A DNA stretch of 58,147 nt from an uncultured Eubacteriales bacterium (lineage in GTDB: Bacteria; Bacillota; Clostridia; Oscillospirales; CAG-272). This document shows positions 34,479 to 43,236 of the stretch, one piece after another. Position numbers and translations under genes: made by a program. Each line of letters starts with the position of its first letter. The first letter of the stretch is position 1. The notes beneath the pieces were generated by a model. The model saw nothing but the letters and a program-made list of their open reading frames with translations. It was not told where the DNA came from and made no database searches. The DNA lies in assembly GCA_900544985.1 (NCBI GenBank), contig UQXK01000005.1:1-58147 (forward strand). Direction: 5' to 3'.

Positions 34479-34523
34479 GACACTGCAAATGATATTATAT
34501 CATAACACTATTTGCAGTGTCAA
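34479..34523 (-). promoter_or_regulatory. tRNA-Pro promoter bracketed by a 12-bp inverted repeat
   Basis: On the minus strand TTGACA (34523-34518), an 18-base spacer and TATAAT (34499-34494). Perfect 12-nt arms (GACACTGCAAAT and its complement; 34510-34521 and 34479-34490) overlap the -35 box and flank the -10 box. The same arms could form a hairpin in ktrA read-through RNA. Confidence 0.75.
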
Positions 34524-34538
34524 GCTTTTTTGAAAATT

Positions 34539-35183
34539 TTATTTAATAAGTTTATATATATCTTCCGTTCTGCCGAAGACAAGCGTGTGTTCATCCTCTT
34601 TGAATATATAATCGGCAGTGGGAAGCGGCAACATTTGATCTCCCTTTTTCACAGCAAGGATATTCAAATTGTACATTGTACGGAAGTTGAGTTCTTTTAT
34701 ACTCTTTCCGAGCCATTTTTTCAGAGGTTGAATTTCATATATCGCATAGTCGCGTGAAAGCTGTACGCAATCGAATATATTGTCGAAACTTTCGCGAAGG
34801 GCTATGTTTATGGCGAGATCGCGTTCCGGATAAACAACTTCATCTGCTCCGTTTCTGAGCAGGAATTTTGCCTGTAAATCCTCTTCTGCCTTACTGAGGA
34901 CCTTTTTGGCTCCGAGTTCTTTAAGCAGGCTTGTTATTTCGAGACTATCCTGAAAACGCGAGCCGACGCATACAAAACAAGTGTCAAAATGATGTATGCC
35001 GAAAGATTTCAAAATCTCTGCATTAGTGCAGTCGCCGACTTTGGCACTTACAACATAGGGAAGCATATCTTCAAGCGCTTCCGCTTTTTCATCAACGATC
35101 ATTATTTCACATTTCTGCTCGCAAAGTTTGCGACACAAATGATGACCGAACGAACCCATTCCGATTATTAAAAACGATTTCAT
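34539..35183 (-). CDS. ktrA: Potassium uptake regulatory subunit KtrA (TrkA/RCK family)
   Basis: Cytosolic ring-forming gating subunit of the Ktr potassium channel, 214 residues, normal length. RCK_N shows IIGMGSFGHHLCRKL (nucleotide-binding glycine motif), MIVDEKAEA (acidic residue at the end of beta-2 for adenosine ribose) and VGDCTN. RCK_C spans about 135-214 (ISKELNF-like IKELNFRTMYNLNILAVKKG). The ATG has AGAGAGG upstream. It follows ktrB after 15 bases in the same direction. Confidence 0.93.
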   Translation of the reverse strand: MKSFLIIGMGSFGHHLCRKLCEQKCEIMIVDEKAEALEDMLPYVVSAKVGDCTNAEILKSFGIHHFDTCFVCVGSRFQDSLEITSLLKELGAKKVLSKAEEDLQAKFLLRNGADEVVYPERDLAINIALRESFDNIFDCVQLSRDYAIYEIQPLKKWLGKSIKELNFRTMYNLNILAVKKGDQMLPLPTADYIFKEDEHTLVFGRTEDIYKLIK

Positions 35184-35198
35184 ATACGACCTCTCTTT

Positions 35199-36536
35199 TT
35201 AACCGATTACGATTTTCTCTTCAACGGGAAGAATATGCGGACGCGCGCGGCGTTCAAGCAAAGCAAGGGCAAACGAAACGCTTCCTATTCTGCCGGTGTA
35301 CATAAGCAAAATTATAATATATTGAGAAAGCGGGGCAAGAGACCTTGTTATTCCGGTAGTCATACCGACAGTGCCTATCGCGGAGAATGTTTCAAAAAGA
35401 ACATCTGTAAGGTCAAGCGCATTTTGAACTCCGCATATTATTAGCGAGCCGACAATGGCAAGTGTAAGATTTGAAAAAAGAACCGTATTTGCTTTTTGCA
35501 AAGCATCATTTCCCAAGCGTCTGCCGAATACACCGACATATTGTTTGTGTGTGATTCCCGCAAAAGATTGGAGTATCAACACAGCAAAAGTGGTTGTTTT
35601 TATACCGCCGGCAGTAGAACCTGGGCTTCCGCCTATAAACATCAGAAATATAGTTACAAGTTTAGAACCGTAAGATAATTCCCCCGTGCTCACGGTATTA
35701 AATCCCGCGGTCCTTGCGGTTATCGAACCGAAAAGCGATGTCAGAAGTCTCTCTCCCGTGTTCATATCTTTACCCGTCGCACCGAGTTCCAGAAAATACA
35801 TAAGAAGCGTTCCTACAACGGTAAGAATGAGAGTGACCGAAAGAACTATCTTTGTATGGAGAGTATAATATCTGACTCTCCATTTTTTTGTGCTTATATC
35901 ATCCCAGACCCAGAAACCGATTCCGCCGATTATTATAAGCGCGCATATTGTAAGAGAAACAAGCGGATCATTATAAAAATGTTCGAACGAGGAAAATTCC
36001 CCGAATTCCGCCCCAAAAACATCAAATCCCGCATTGCAGAACGCAGAAATAGAGGTGAAAACGGAATAGTAGATACCTTTCGAAACGCCGAACATCGGAA
36101 TAAAACGTATCATAAACAAAAGCGCACCGGCGCTTTCGAATATGAGTGTTCCGTAGATTATTTTTTTTGTAAGCTTTATAATGCCGTGTACATGGAAAGA
36201 GCCGACGCTTTCTACAAGAAGCTCTCTTCCGCGAAGTCCTATTTTCTTTCGCAAGAACAAAAGGAACATTGTCGCCATAGTCATAAAACCCAGACCGCCT
36301 ATTTGTATAAGCGCGAGTATGACGACCTGTCCGAAAAGCGACCAGAACACCGCCGTATCATGAACTACAAGTCCCGTAACGCATGATGCGCTCGTCGCCG
36401 TAAAAAGCGCGTCCTTGAAGCTTGCTCTGTCGCCGTTTGCGGCGATGGGAAGCATCAAAAGCAACGTGCCCGCAATGATTATAAGCATATAGCCGAGGGC
36501 TATTACCTGAATATGTGAAAGTTTTCTTTTTTTCAT
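35199..36536 (-). CDS. ktrB: Potassium uptake membrane subunit KtrB (TrkH family)
   Basis: Membrane channel subunit of 445 residues with four M1-P-M2 repeats. Selectivity-filter glycines are visible in SASCVTGLVVHDT, SISAFCNAGFDVF, SITARTAGFNTV and SAIGTVGMTTG. The C-terminal half of the third repeat has the GGSPGSTAGGIKTTT gate loop. I chose ATG 36536 (KKRKLSHIQVIALG): a longer frame could begin at 36593, but that ATG overlaps the -10 box of the promoter at 36592-36620 and cannot be in the mRNA. No strong ribosome site precedes 36536. Confidence 0.9.
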   Translation of the reverse strand: MKKRKLSHIQVIALGYMLIIIAGTLLLMLPIAANGDRASFKDALFTATSASCVTGLVVHDTAVFWSLFGQVVILALIQIGGLGFMTMATMFLLFLRKKIGLRGRELLVESVGSFHVHGIIKLTKKIIYGTLIFESAGALLFMIRFIPMFGVSKGIYYSVFTSISAFCNAGFDVFGAEFGEFSSFEHFYNDPLVSLTICALIIIGGIGFWVWDDISTKKWRVRYYTLHTKIVLSVTLILTVVGTLLMYFLELGATGKDMNTGERLLTSLFGSITARTAGFNTVSTGELSYGSKLVTIFLMFIGGSPGSTAGGIKTTTFAVLILQSFAGITHKQYVGVFGRRLGNDALQKANTVLFSNLTLAIVGSLIICGVQNALDLTDVLFETFSAIGTVGMTTGITRSLAPLSQYIIILLMYTGRIGSVSFALALLERRARPHILPVEEKIVIG

Positions 36537-36591
36537 TTTTATATTCTGATCTTTCGACCGTATTTTTGTTTCGGGCTTTCTTTTCCATACC

Positions 36592-36620
36592 ATGATAGCA
36601 CAACAAAGCGCTGTTGTCAA
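36592..36620 (-). promoter_or_regulatory. Predicted promoter of ktrB-ktrA
   Basis: On the minus strand TTGACA (36620-36615), 17-base spacer, TATCAT (36597-36592), about 55 bases before the chosen ktrB start. Confidence 0.75.
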
Positions 36621-36702
36621 TCTCCTGAATTTTTGCCGAAAAAAGATATTTTCACAGATATTTCCCGCCCGAAAGAATGCAAACGCCGCATTTTTGCCGC
36701 TT

Positions 36703-37503
36703 TTATTTTGCGTAGATCTTCCCTATGATATAGTTTAACAGCCTTGCGGGAAGTATTTTCGAAAGAATGACAGCCGCTTTATAATCGGCTCTTATGGTAT
36801 AAAGCGGTTTTGTGTTTTTCTTTTTCGCGATCTTCGCTATGTACGCCCCGACTTTTTCGGGAGCCATTCCGTTTTTTTCGTCCTTTTCCATAAGAGAAAC
36901 GGAACGGGATATGCGGCAGCCGTACTCATCATCTCCCATGATATTCTTTTTTCTGGACGCGGTAAATCCCGTCTTTATATCTCCCGGCATTACAGCGCAT
37001 ACTTTTATTCCGAAAGGTTTTAACTCGTTTGAAAGTGCCATGGTATACGAATTTATCGCCGCTTTCGATGCCGAATAAAATGTTTGGAACGGTATCGGGA
37101 CTGCCGCCGCAACGGAACTTATATTGATTATTTTTCCGGATTTTTGCTTTCTCATAACGGGAATTACGGCGGCACACATATTTACAACACCGAAAAAGTT
37201 TACATCGAACTGTCTTTTTGCGTCGTCTGTTTTTGTAAATTCGACGGCACCCGAAATTCCGAATCCCGCACAGTTTACAAGCAGGTCTATATACCCCTCC
37301 GCCCTTAAAATTTCATCTACGGCGTTTTTCACTTCGTTTTCATCCGAAACGTCCGCCGTAATATGAAAAAACGGGCTGCCCTCTTTTTTATGGCGGCTTA
37401 TCTCATAAACTTTTACTCCGCTTTTTAAGAGTCTTTCGGCTACACAAAGACCGATTCCCGAACTTCCTCCGGTGACAACAGCCACTTTATTTTTGTTTCC
37501 CAT
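36703..37503 (-). CDS. Short-chain dehydrogenase/reductase (SDR)
   Basis: Classical SDR of 266 residues, NAD(P)-dependent. Cofactor motif TGGSSGIG (about 11-18), NCAG (variant of NNAG), catalytic Ser in INISSVAA, then YSASKAA (catalytic Tyr and Lys), and PGDIKTGF. Basic residues after the first beta strand (EISRHKKE) suggest NADP(H). The C-terminal about 40 residues, ending LPARLLNYIIGKIYAK, are typical of the DltE/YqjQ-like SDRs of Firmicutes; the substrate is unknown. AAAGGTGAG precedes the ATG. A longer in-frame region upstream runs through the promoter and is rejected. Confidence 0.88.
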   Translation of the reverse strand: MGNKNKVAVVTGGSSGIGLCVAERLLKSGVKVYEISRHKKEGSPFFHITADVSDENEVKNAVDEILRAEGYIDLLVNCAGFGISGAVEFTKTDDAKRQFDVNFFGVVNMCAAVIPVMRKQKSGKIINISSVAAAVPIPFQTFYSASKAAINSYTMALSNELKPFGIKVCAVMPGDIKTGFTASRKKNIMGDDEYGCRISRSVSLMEKDEKNGMAPEKVGAYIAKIAKKKNTKPLYTIRADYKAAVILSKILPARLLNYIIGKIYAK

Positions 37504-37539
37504 TTTCTCACCTTTTTTACTTTTTATTTTATCAATCAT

Positions 37540-37568
37540 ATTATTACACTTTATTATATTTATGTCAA
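37540..37568 (-). promoter_or_regulatory. Predicted SDR promoter abutting repeat R4
   Basis: On the minus strand TTGACA (37568-37563), 17-base spacer, AATAAT (37545-37540). Palindrome A of repeat R4 begins one base beyond the -35 box. Confidence 0.55.
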
Positions 37569-37569
37569 C

Positions 37570-37750
37570 ACACCTTTCTTTCGGAGAAAGGTGTGCCAAA
37601 GAACTTCGCACCGAACGCACCATTTTGTTTTGGCAAAGTTTTTGAAGTTCCAAGAAACTTTTTATAAAAAGTTTCTTGTGTCAGGGTTTGGGGCGGACAG
37701 CCCCAACATTCAATGCATACAAAAAAGCACGGCAATGCCGTGCTTTTTTT
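37570..37750 (+). repeat. Composite intergenic repeat, copy R4
   Basis: Plus-strand order: palindrome A (ACACCTTTCT/AGAAAGGTGT, 37570-37594), spacer B, palindrome D (CAAGAAACTTTTT arms, 37651-37678), GC-rich GGGGCGGACAGCCCC, a linker ATTCAATGCATAC, then intrinsic terminator AAAAAAGCACGGC/GCCGTGCTTTTTT (37721-37750). The part from D to terminator is about 95% identical to R5, which lies in the opposite orientation 7 kb away. It lies between two divergent genes. Confidence 0.9.
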
Positions 37751-37884
37751 CATTTCACGCTATTTCGGGAAAAATTCGTACTTTTTACTGATTTTTTTCT
37801 TTTGTAAAAAATATAGCAAAAATTTGCACCTTTTTGCCTTAAATTGGTATTATATAGTTGAGAATGAACAATTCTTCAACGTTG

Positions 37885-37909
37885 TGATATTGCTTTTAGG
37901 GCAATATCA
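37885..37909. promoter_or_regulatory. Inverted repeat upstream of the lipoprotein gene
   Basis: Perfect 9-nt arms TGATATTGC and GCAATATCA with a 7-base loop lie about 30 bases before the ATG at 37940. It is a candidate operator or 5'-UTR hairpin. Confidence 0.45.
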
Positions 37910-37939
37910 TGGTAATATAAAATACAGGAGGACTCTTTT

Positions 37940-38629
37940 ATGAAAAAAATATTTATATTACTTATCTGCATTATTTTCTGTCTTACTTCTTGCAAAAAAA
38001 AGCCGCCGGTAACAACATCAAATAAAACGACCGATTCGACGACCTCGGATCTTATTGTAGATTATGAGTGTCTTTATGACCATATGGATAACTATCAAGA
38101 ATATCTCGACTATATGAGCAAAATAGATAAAGAAAATTTTATAAGCTACAACGACATATCATTTTTAGGCGATTTCGAAGGCTTCACAATGTTCACATGG
38201 CCTTATGGATATACCGCATATGGCTATGATCTTGTAGACAACAACGGTATTGAGATAAGAATAAATATCTACGATGATTATAAAGAAAAAGGATATTTTG
38301 ATATGGTTGCTTTTGACCATAAGGAAACAACAACAGAACTTCTTAACGACGGGAAACTTTGGGAAAAGATACCGGATTATTGTAATAAAAAAGTAATACT
38401 CGGCGATATAACATATATATATTATGATGATTTCGCAGCCTTCGTAAGCTGGTGTTCGGAAAATTATGCGTTTTTTATCTCTTGTTATGATTATACATAC
38501 CTTCGCGAAGAGCTTGCAGAAAAAGGCGTTGAATTTAATGAAAGTTTTGTAGGGAGTCTGCTCTATACCGAGACAGCGCATGATGCCATAGAAGAGTTAA
38601 ATACTATGATAAATAAAATCCACCCCTAA
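37940..38629 (+). CDS. Lipoprotein of unknown function
   Basis: Predicted lipoprotein of 229 residues. The signal peptide MKKIFILLICIIFC ends in lipobox LTSC (15-18, Cys18), followed by a Lys/Pro/Thr-rich linker. The mature domain is rich in Tyr, Phe and Asp (for example NDISFLGDFEGFTMFTWPYG) and probably a beta-rich globular fold; no family is recognised. CAGGAGG lies nine bases upstream of the ATG. It is a single-gene unit between repeat R4 and a strong bidirectional terminator. Confidence 0.75.
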   Translation: MKKIFILLICIIFCLTSCKKKPPVTTSNKTTDSTTSDLIVDYECLYDHMDNYQEYLDYMSKIDKENFISYNDISFLGDFEGFTMFTWPYGYTAYGYDLVDNNGIEIRINIYDDYKEKGYFDMVAFDHKETTTELLNDGKLWEKIPDYCNKKVILGDITYIYYDDFAAFVSWCSENYAFFISCYDYTYLREELAEKGVEFNESFVGSLLYTETAHDAIEELNTMINKIHP

Positions 38630-38634
38630 TAAAG

Positions 38635-38668
38635 AAAAAATCTCACGAATATTTCGTGAGATTTTTTT
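38635..38668. terminator. Bidirectional terminator
   Basis: AATCTCACGAA pairs with TTCGTGAGATT with A/T runs on both sides, between convergent genes. Confidence 0.92.
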
Positions 38669-38672
38669 TGCT

Positions 38673-40703
38673 TTAATCGCAAAATACGGTTCCTACGCTC
38701 CATCCGGGAATTGACGGCATGAATACGCGGTATTCGTTTTCATTTTCGGTTTTCTCGAAACGGAGTTCTTCTGTATTTTTGTCTCCGCTTGCAAAAGAAA
38801 AGCGCACTTTTTCGGGGTCCCGTATTATAATCGGCATTTCGCCGGATTCTCCCACGGTTGCATTTACTATCGAGACTGCCGCAATTTTGTTTTTGTCTGT
38901 TATTCTGGGAAGTATATCTGCTTTAAGCGGGCAATCGAGTCTTGCTTTTAGAGTCTTTTTGTCGGAGATAAAATCGATAGCGTTAAGAATCTGATTTCTT
39001 CTTGCGAAGCTTTGCAGATAACTCCAAAGTTTGTGCCCGTATACAGCCCATTTTCCGCCGCGGGACGTGGTAAGCGTTAAGGCGGATATGCCGAACGGAT
39101 ATTTTTCATTGTCGAACAGAGGAGAAACAAACTTGTTTGCTCCGTCGTACACGGCGATAGGTTCTGCGCCGTCTTTTTTCGGGATAAATGCATAGCCGTC
39201 TTCGTAATTTATAAGCTTGCCCCAACGCGGAGCGGATATGCCGCGATTTGCTTCATGCCTGTTTACGAATATCTCGTCGAGCAGTATAGACTGAACGGGG
39301 AAAACATTGATTCCGAATACGTCGTATCCGCGGTCGATAAGCATTTTGACACTTGCTCCGTCTGCAATGACGGAACTTTCAAGGAGCATTTCTATGTCTT
39401 TGTCCGTAAGACCGCGTGCGTTCGGCGCGGCAAGAGCATATACAGGATGTTTATCGCCTGTTTTAAATGTTTGCGGTATGCCGAGCACGGGCGAAAATCC
39501 TATATCGAGGTATTCCATTTCGTATCCGAAATCGCGCTCTTTTTCGCGAAGAGGACGAAGATATGATTCTTTTGAAGAAAAAAGCTCTACTCCGGAAGCT
39601 TTTGTTCTCTTGTTTATATCTGAAAGTCTTTTAAAATACGAATAATGCTTTGAAAAAGCGGCAAATTCTTTTTCGTGATAACTTATGGGTTCATGCGTTC
39701 TGTTCATCATCGCATAGCTCATGGAATGAGCTCCGTGTGCAAAATACAGATCGCTTTCAAATGCGACACCGTTTACCGATTTTCCGTATGCCACATCGGG
39801 AATATTGTCTATTTCGGGGCGGATATCGTCGACATAATCTGGAACGGTGGAGCTTATATATTCGAGTGTGCGCGCTTTTTTCAAAAAAACGGACGGTTCG
39901 TTGTCGTCATAAGCGCCGCCGCCCGGACGGATACCGACGCTCTTTTTAGAAGCGTCTCTCATTGCTCCGAGGAGAAAATCGAATCCGTAGCCTGAATATT
40001 TGTGGTTTGCGCCTGTTTGAAGGGCGAAAGACGTTTCGGGGGAAACCTCGCTCATCGCCTTTGTTATCGTATATGTAAAGTTATAGAGTCCCTCACGCAA
40101 GAATTCTATCCATTCTTTTCTTGTTTCGATATTTCCGCGGTTGATCTCTTTTACAAGTTCTTCGCGAGTGTATTTATGGGAGTATTTATCGTTGAATTTT
40201 TCGATACAGCGGGGGCAGAAGCAGCCGTATGTTATCGGCTCATGATTTCTTGCACGTAGGTCATCGTCAAACCAGACACGGAAAGGCTTTACTTTTGCAT
40301 ACGCTTTTGCCGCTTCGACATTGTATTTGATGAATTTTTCACCGCGCCAGCAAAAACTGTACGGCGATGTCGTTCCGTCTTCCGAATAGAGCGTTTCTAT
40401 ATCGGAGCCGGGGTATACAAGCCCCGAACAGTCGCGCAGTTTTATAGTATATCCGTGTCCCATGGTGTTGTTTATCTGCATGGACACTCTTATTCCCGCG
40501 CTTTTGAATTTTTCCGATATTGTAAGATAATATTCCGCTATTTCGCGGTGTCTTTTAATACTCGGATATCCGGGAGATGTCGTAAGCCATACTTCGTGGC
40601 ATGAATCGGGATTTTTCTTTACGGCGTCTATGAATTCATCGATGAATTTTATGTTCTCCGCGTTCTCTTCCGGAAGAAAAACGGGAAGTCTTTGTGTAAG
40701 CAT
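38673..40703 (-). CDS. Putative TIM-barrel glycosidase-like protein
   Basis: Cytoplasmic protein of 676 residues without signal peptide. The N-terminal about 380 residues look like a barrel hydrolase: HEVWLTTSPGYPS, VSMQINNTMGHGY, VWFDDDLRARNHEP and GCFCPRCIEKFNDKY, with later acidic motifs at barrel positions. The rest looks like an amidotransferase-like flavodoxin part and a beta domain, the layout of GH42-type beta-galactosidases and related uncharacterised families. I cannot assign a GH family. It is probably co-transcribed with the upstream GH78 gene and so likely acts on rhamnose-containing oligosaccharides. A weak AAAGGA lies ten bases before the ATG. Confidence 0.6.
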   Translation of the reverse strand: MLTQRLPVFLPEENAENIKFIDEFIDAVKKNPDSCHEVWLTTSPGYPSIKRHREIAEYYLTISEKFKSAGIRVSMQINNTMGHGYTIKLRDCSGLVYPGSDIETLYSEDGTTSPYSFCWRGEKFIKYNVEAAKAYAKVKPFRVWFDDDLRARNHEPITYGCFCPRCIEKFNDKYSHKYTREELVKEINRGNIETRKEWIEFLREGLYNFTYTITKAMSEVSPETSFALQTGANHKYSGYGFDFLLGAMRDASKKSVGIRPGGGAYDDNEPSVFLKKARTLEYISSTVPDYVDDIRPEIDNIPDVAYGKSVNGVAFESDLYFAHGAHSMSYAMMNRTHEPISYHEKEFAAFSKHYSYFKRLSDINKRTKASGVELFSSKESYLRPLREKERDFGYEMEYLDIGFSPVLGIPQTFKTGDKHPVYALAAPNARGLTDKDIEMLLESSVIADGASVKMLIDRGYDVFGINVFPVQSILLDEIFVNRHEANRGISAPRWGKLINYEDGYAFIPKKDGAEPIAVYDGANKFVSPLFDNEKYPFGISALTLTTSRGGKWAVYGHKLWSYLQSFARRNQILNAIDFISDKKTLKARLDCPLKADILPRITDKNKIAAVSIVNATVGESGEMPIIIRDPEKVRFSFASGDKNTEELRFEKTENENEYRVFMPSIPGWSVGTVFCD

Positions 40704-40753
40704 TTCTTTAATTTCCTTTATTCAAAGATTTATTTCTTTGTAAGAAACCGTCG

Positions 40754-40797
40754 CGTTATGTGCTTCTCTGTTTTTTTACTGCGGGAAGCACATAACG
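40754..40797 (-). other. Strong intergenic hairpin between GH78 and the barrel protein
   Basis: Perfect 13-nt arms CGTTATGTGCTTC (40754-40766) and complement (40785-40797) with an A/T-rich loop. There is no T-run after the stem, so it is more likely an mRNA processing or stability element than a terminator. Confidence 0.6.
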
Positions 40798-40830
40798 GCA
40801 AATTAAATTATTTACAGCCGACTTTTTGTA

Positions 40831-43080
40831 TCAGATCTTCGTTGTGAACAGGTAAGAGCCGGAATGAAGAGTTTTCTTTACTCCGTCGGGAAGAGAAAGC
40901 TCTGCAACAGTTCCGTCCGGCACGGTTATCTCATAATGGATATGATCTTTTTTATAATACCAGTTGGATATAACCGCTCCTTTTACTGTGTCTACCTTGC
41001 AGTTTACAAATCCGAGCTTTTCGGAAGGAATAGGAGATATCGATATATGGGAATAACCCGCGCCGTCGGAAAGTATTTTTATTCCTGCAACGTCTCCGTA
41101 GAGCCAATCGGCAACGGCGCCGTATGCGTAGTGGTTAAAGGATGTCATGCCTACGCTGCTGAAAGTGCCGTCCTCTTTTATGCAGTTCCATCTTTCCCAC
41201 ATTGTGGTGGCTCCGTGTTTTACGGAGTAGAGCCATGAGGGCATTTTTTCCTGGAAAAGAAGCGTATATGCGACATCGGCATAGCCGTTGTCGGAAAGAG
41301 CATGGAGTATATGCGGTGTTCCCAAAAATCCCGTTGCAAGTCTGTCATCGTTTTTGTGTATGAGATCGACAAGGCAATCGGCAAGCTTTTGTCTTTCCTC
41401 TTCGCCCTCGTAAAGTCCGTAGCAGAGCGCTATGGAAACGGAGGTTTGAGTTATTGCTTTTATTACGGGCTGTTCTTCGTGATTTTTCTCTTCGCGAAGC
41501 GTGCCTATCTTCGACATGCAGGGAAGTCCGTTTTCCATAAAGTTTTCATGGAAAGCTTTTTTTATCTTTTTGAGGAGCTCTTCGTATTCGGAAACGTCCT
41601 CTCCCAAAAGTTTTCCCGTATTAACAAGAATTTCCGTAGAGCGCGCGTAGTATGCAGAGGCGATGAAATCTCTTTGCGTAGCGCCGCTGGCGCCGCAGGG
41701 CTTGCCGTCTTCGAGTGCGAGCCAGTCTCCGTAATGCCATCTGTCGAGCCAAAGCTCTTCGACTCTTCCTGCTTTGCGTATATAGTTTATAAATTTTTTC
41801 ATCATCGGGAAGGCATCTTTAAGCACCTTTGTATCTCCGTATGCAAGGTACATTTCCCACGGGACAATAGTGCAGGAGTCTGCCCATCCGGAGGAGATCG
41901 CATGGTGATCTATCGAATTCGGGATAACTCCCGGAATGCCGCCGTCTTCGAGCTGGTCCAGCGCCATATCACCGAGCCATTTTGTGAAGAATTTTTTTAC
42001 GTCGAAGTTGAATGCCGCAGTGCGGGCGAACACCTGTGCGTCTCCCGTCCAGCCGAGTCTTTCGTCTCTTTGCGGGCAGTCTGTCGGGATATCGAGATAG
42101 TTGCTTCTCTGTCCCCAGAGCACATTGTGATAGAGCTGGTTGATTTTTTCGTTTCCGCAGGAGAAATATCCCGTGCGTTTTATATTCGAATATACAGCAA
42201 CGGCTGTGAAGGAGTCGAGGTCTACTTCTTCGAACGGATATTCGTCAAGGCGTATGTATCTGAATCCCTGGAACGAGAATGTGGGTTTGAAAACGTCTTC
42301 GCCTCCCGAAAGGACATATGTATTTCTGCTTTCGGCGCTGCGGTAATTTTCATTGTAGAAATTGCCGTCTGTGTCAAGCACCTCGGCGTGCGTCATAACG
42401 ATTTTTCCGCCGCGCTTTCCGCTTGTGCGCACTTCGACATATCCCACCATGTTCTGACCGAAGTCGATTACTTTTTCGCCTTTCGGAGTTATTATAAGCT
42501 CCATCGGCGCAACTCTTTCCTGCTCTATTATGTCCTCGCCGACCTGAGGAACAAGTTTTGTTTTTACGCTGCCGTCGATTTTGGCTTTTCCGACGGATTT
42601 TATTTCGGCGGTCTTGTCTACGGTTTCACCGTTGTATATTTCGGAATCGAGTATTTCCGTTGTATGGACGTCCCATGTATCGTCTGTTGAAAAGTGCTCT
42701 TTTTCGCCGTCGTTATACGTAACATCTATCCACGCTACTACGCTCGGATGGTCCGCATAAACGTGATTATTATTTTTCCATCCTATAATGCCGATAGCCC
42801 AGCCTTTTCCCGCAACTATTGAAAGCTCGGCGCTTTTTCCTTGTATCATGTCCGTTATGTCATATGTCTGATACTGCGTTCTGTGATTGTACGATGTGGC
42901 GCCCGGTGTGAGCACGCAATTACCGATGCGTTTTCCGTCAAGAAACGCAGAATAAAGTCCCATCGCGGAAACACAAAGTTTGGCTTTTTTTACTTCTTTT
43001 TTGAATTTGAGCGTTTTGGAAAAGCGCGGACTTATAGTTCCTATGTCTTTTCCGGCACATATCCATTCGGCTTTTTTCAT
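40831..43080 (-). CDS. Alpha-L-rhamnosidase, GH78
   Basis: Intracellular glycosidase of 749 residues that releases alpha-linked L-rhamnose by inversion. N-terminal beta domains (KAKLCVSAMGLYSAFLDGKR, WAIGIIGWKNN) are followed by the concanavalin-like domain and the (alpha/alpha)6 barrel with the hallmark DIPTDCPQRDERLGWTGD (acid residues). The second catalytic Glu lies in TTMWERWN, and the family HYAYGAVADWLY motif follows. GGGAGG lies ten bases upstream of the ATG. A strong promoter (43129-43157) faces a divergent DeoR-type gene, which is the likely regulator. No signal peptide: substrates must enter as oligosaccharides. Confidence 0.93.
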   Translation of the reverse strand: MKKAEWICAGKDIGTISPRFSKTLKFKKEVKKAKLCVSAMGLYSAFLDGKRIGNCVLTPGATSYNHRTQYQTYDITDMIQGKSAELSIVAGKGWAIGIIGWKNNNHVYADHPSVVAWIDVTYNDGEKEHFSTDDTWDVHTTEILDSEIYNGETVDKTAEIKSVGKAKIDGSVKTKLVPQVGEDIIEQERVAPMELIITPKGEKVIDFGQNMVGYVEVRTSGKRGGKIVMTHAEVLDTDGNFYNENYRSAESRNTYVLSGGEDVFKPTFSFQGFRYIRLDEYPFEEVDLDSFTAVAVYSNIKRTGYFSCGNEKINQLYHNVLWGQRSNYLDIPTDCPQRDERLGWTGDAQVFARTAAFNFDVKKFFTKWLGDMALDQLEDGGIPGVIPNSIDHHAISSGWADSCTIVPWEMYLAYGDTKVLKDAFPMMKKFINYIRKAGRVEELWLDRWHYGDWLALEDGKPCGASGATQRDFIASAYYARSTEILVNTGKLLGEDVSEYEELLKKIKKAFHENFMENGLPCMSKIGTLREEKNHEEQPVIKAITQTSVSIALCYGLYEGEEERQKLADCLVDLIHKNDDRLATGFLGTPHILHALSDNGYADVAYTLLFQEKMPSWLYSVKHGATTMWERWNCIKEDGTFSSVGMTSFNHYAYGAVADWLYGDVAGIKILSDGAGYSHISISPIPSEKLGFVNCKVDTVKGAVISNWYYKKDHIHYEITVPDGTVAELSLPDGVKKTLHSGSYLFTTKI

Positions 43081-43128
43081 GTTTTATACTACCTCCCGTA
43101 AAAAAATTATCGGTATTTTATTGCTATC

Positions 43129-43157
43129 ATTATAAAATCGATGATATTATAAATCAA
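43129..43157 (-). promoter_or_regulatory. Predicted promoter of the GH78 operon
   Basis: On the minus strand TTGATT (43157-43152), 17-base spacer, TATAAT (43134-43129). Confidence 0.75.
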
Positions 43158-43171
43158 TAGTGGCGAAAATA

Positions 43172-43202
43172 TTGACAAACATTCAAATATGAATTATAAT
43201 TC
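43172..43202 (+). promoter_or_regulatory. Predicted promoter of the DeoR-type regulator with overlapping operator
   Basis: TTGACA (43172-43177), 17-base spacer, TATAAT (43195-43200). The palindrome GAATTATAATTC (43191-43202) covers the -10 box, and ATTCAAAT/ATTCAATC repeats flank it, suggesting autoregulation. Confidence 0.7.
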
Positions 43203-43236
43203 AATCATAATCGAAAATATTCGAAAGGTAAATGCC

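Noticed and set aside
36536..36620. Longer KtrB start (ATG at 36593 or frame to 36620)
   Set aside because: That ATG overlaps the -10 box of a near-consensus promoter and so would not be in the transcript.
37713..37750. Short conserved frame MHTKKHGNAVLF in R4 and MHTKKHGDAVLF in R5
   Set aside because: It is produced by reading through the terminator hairpin; no ribosome site precedes it and the only conserved feature is the stem.
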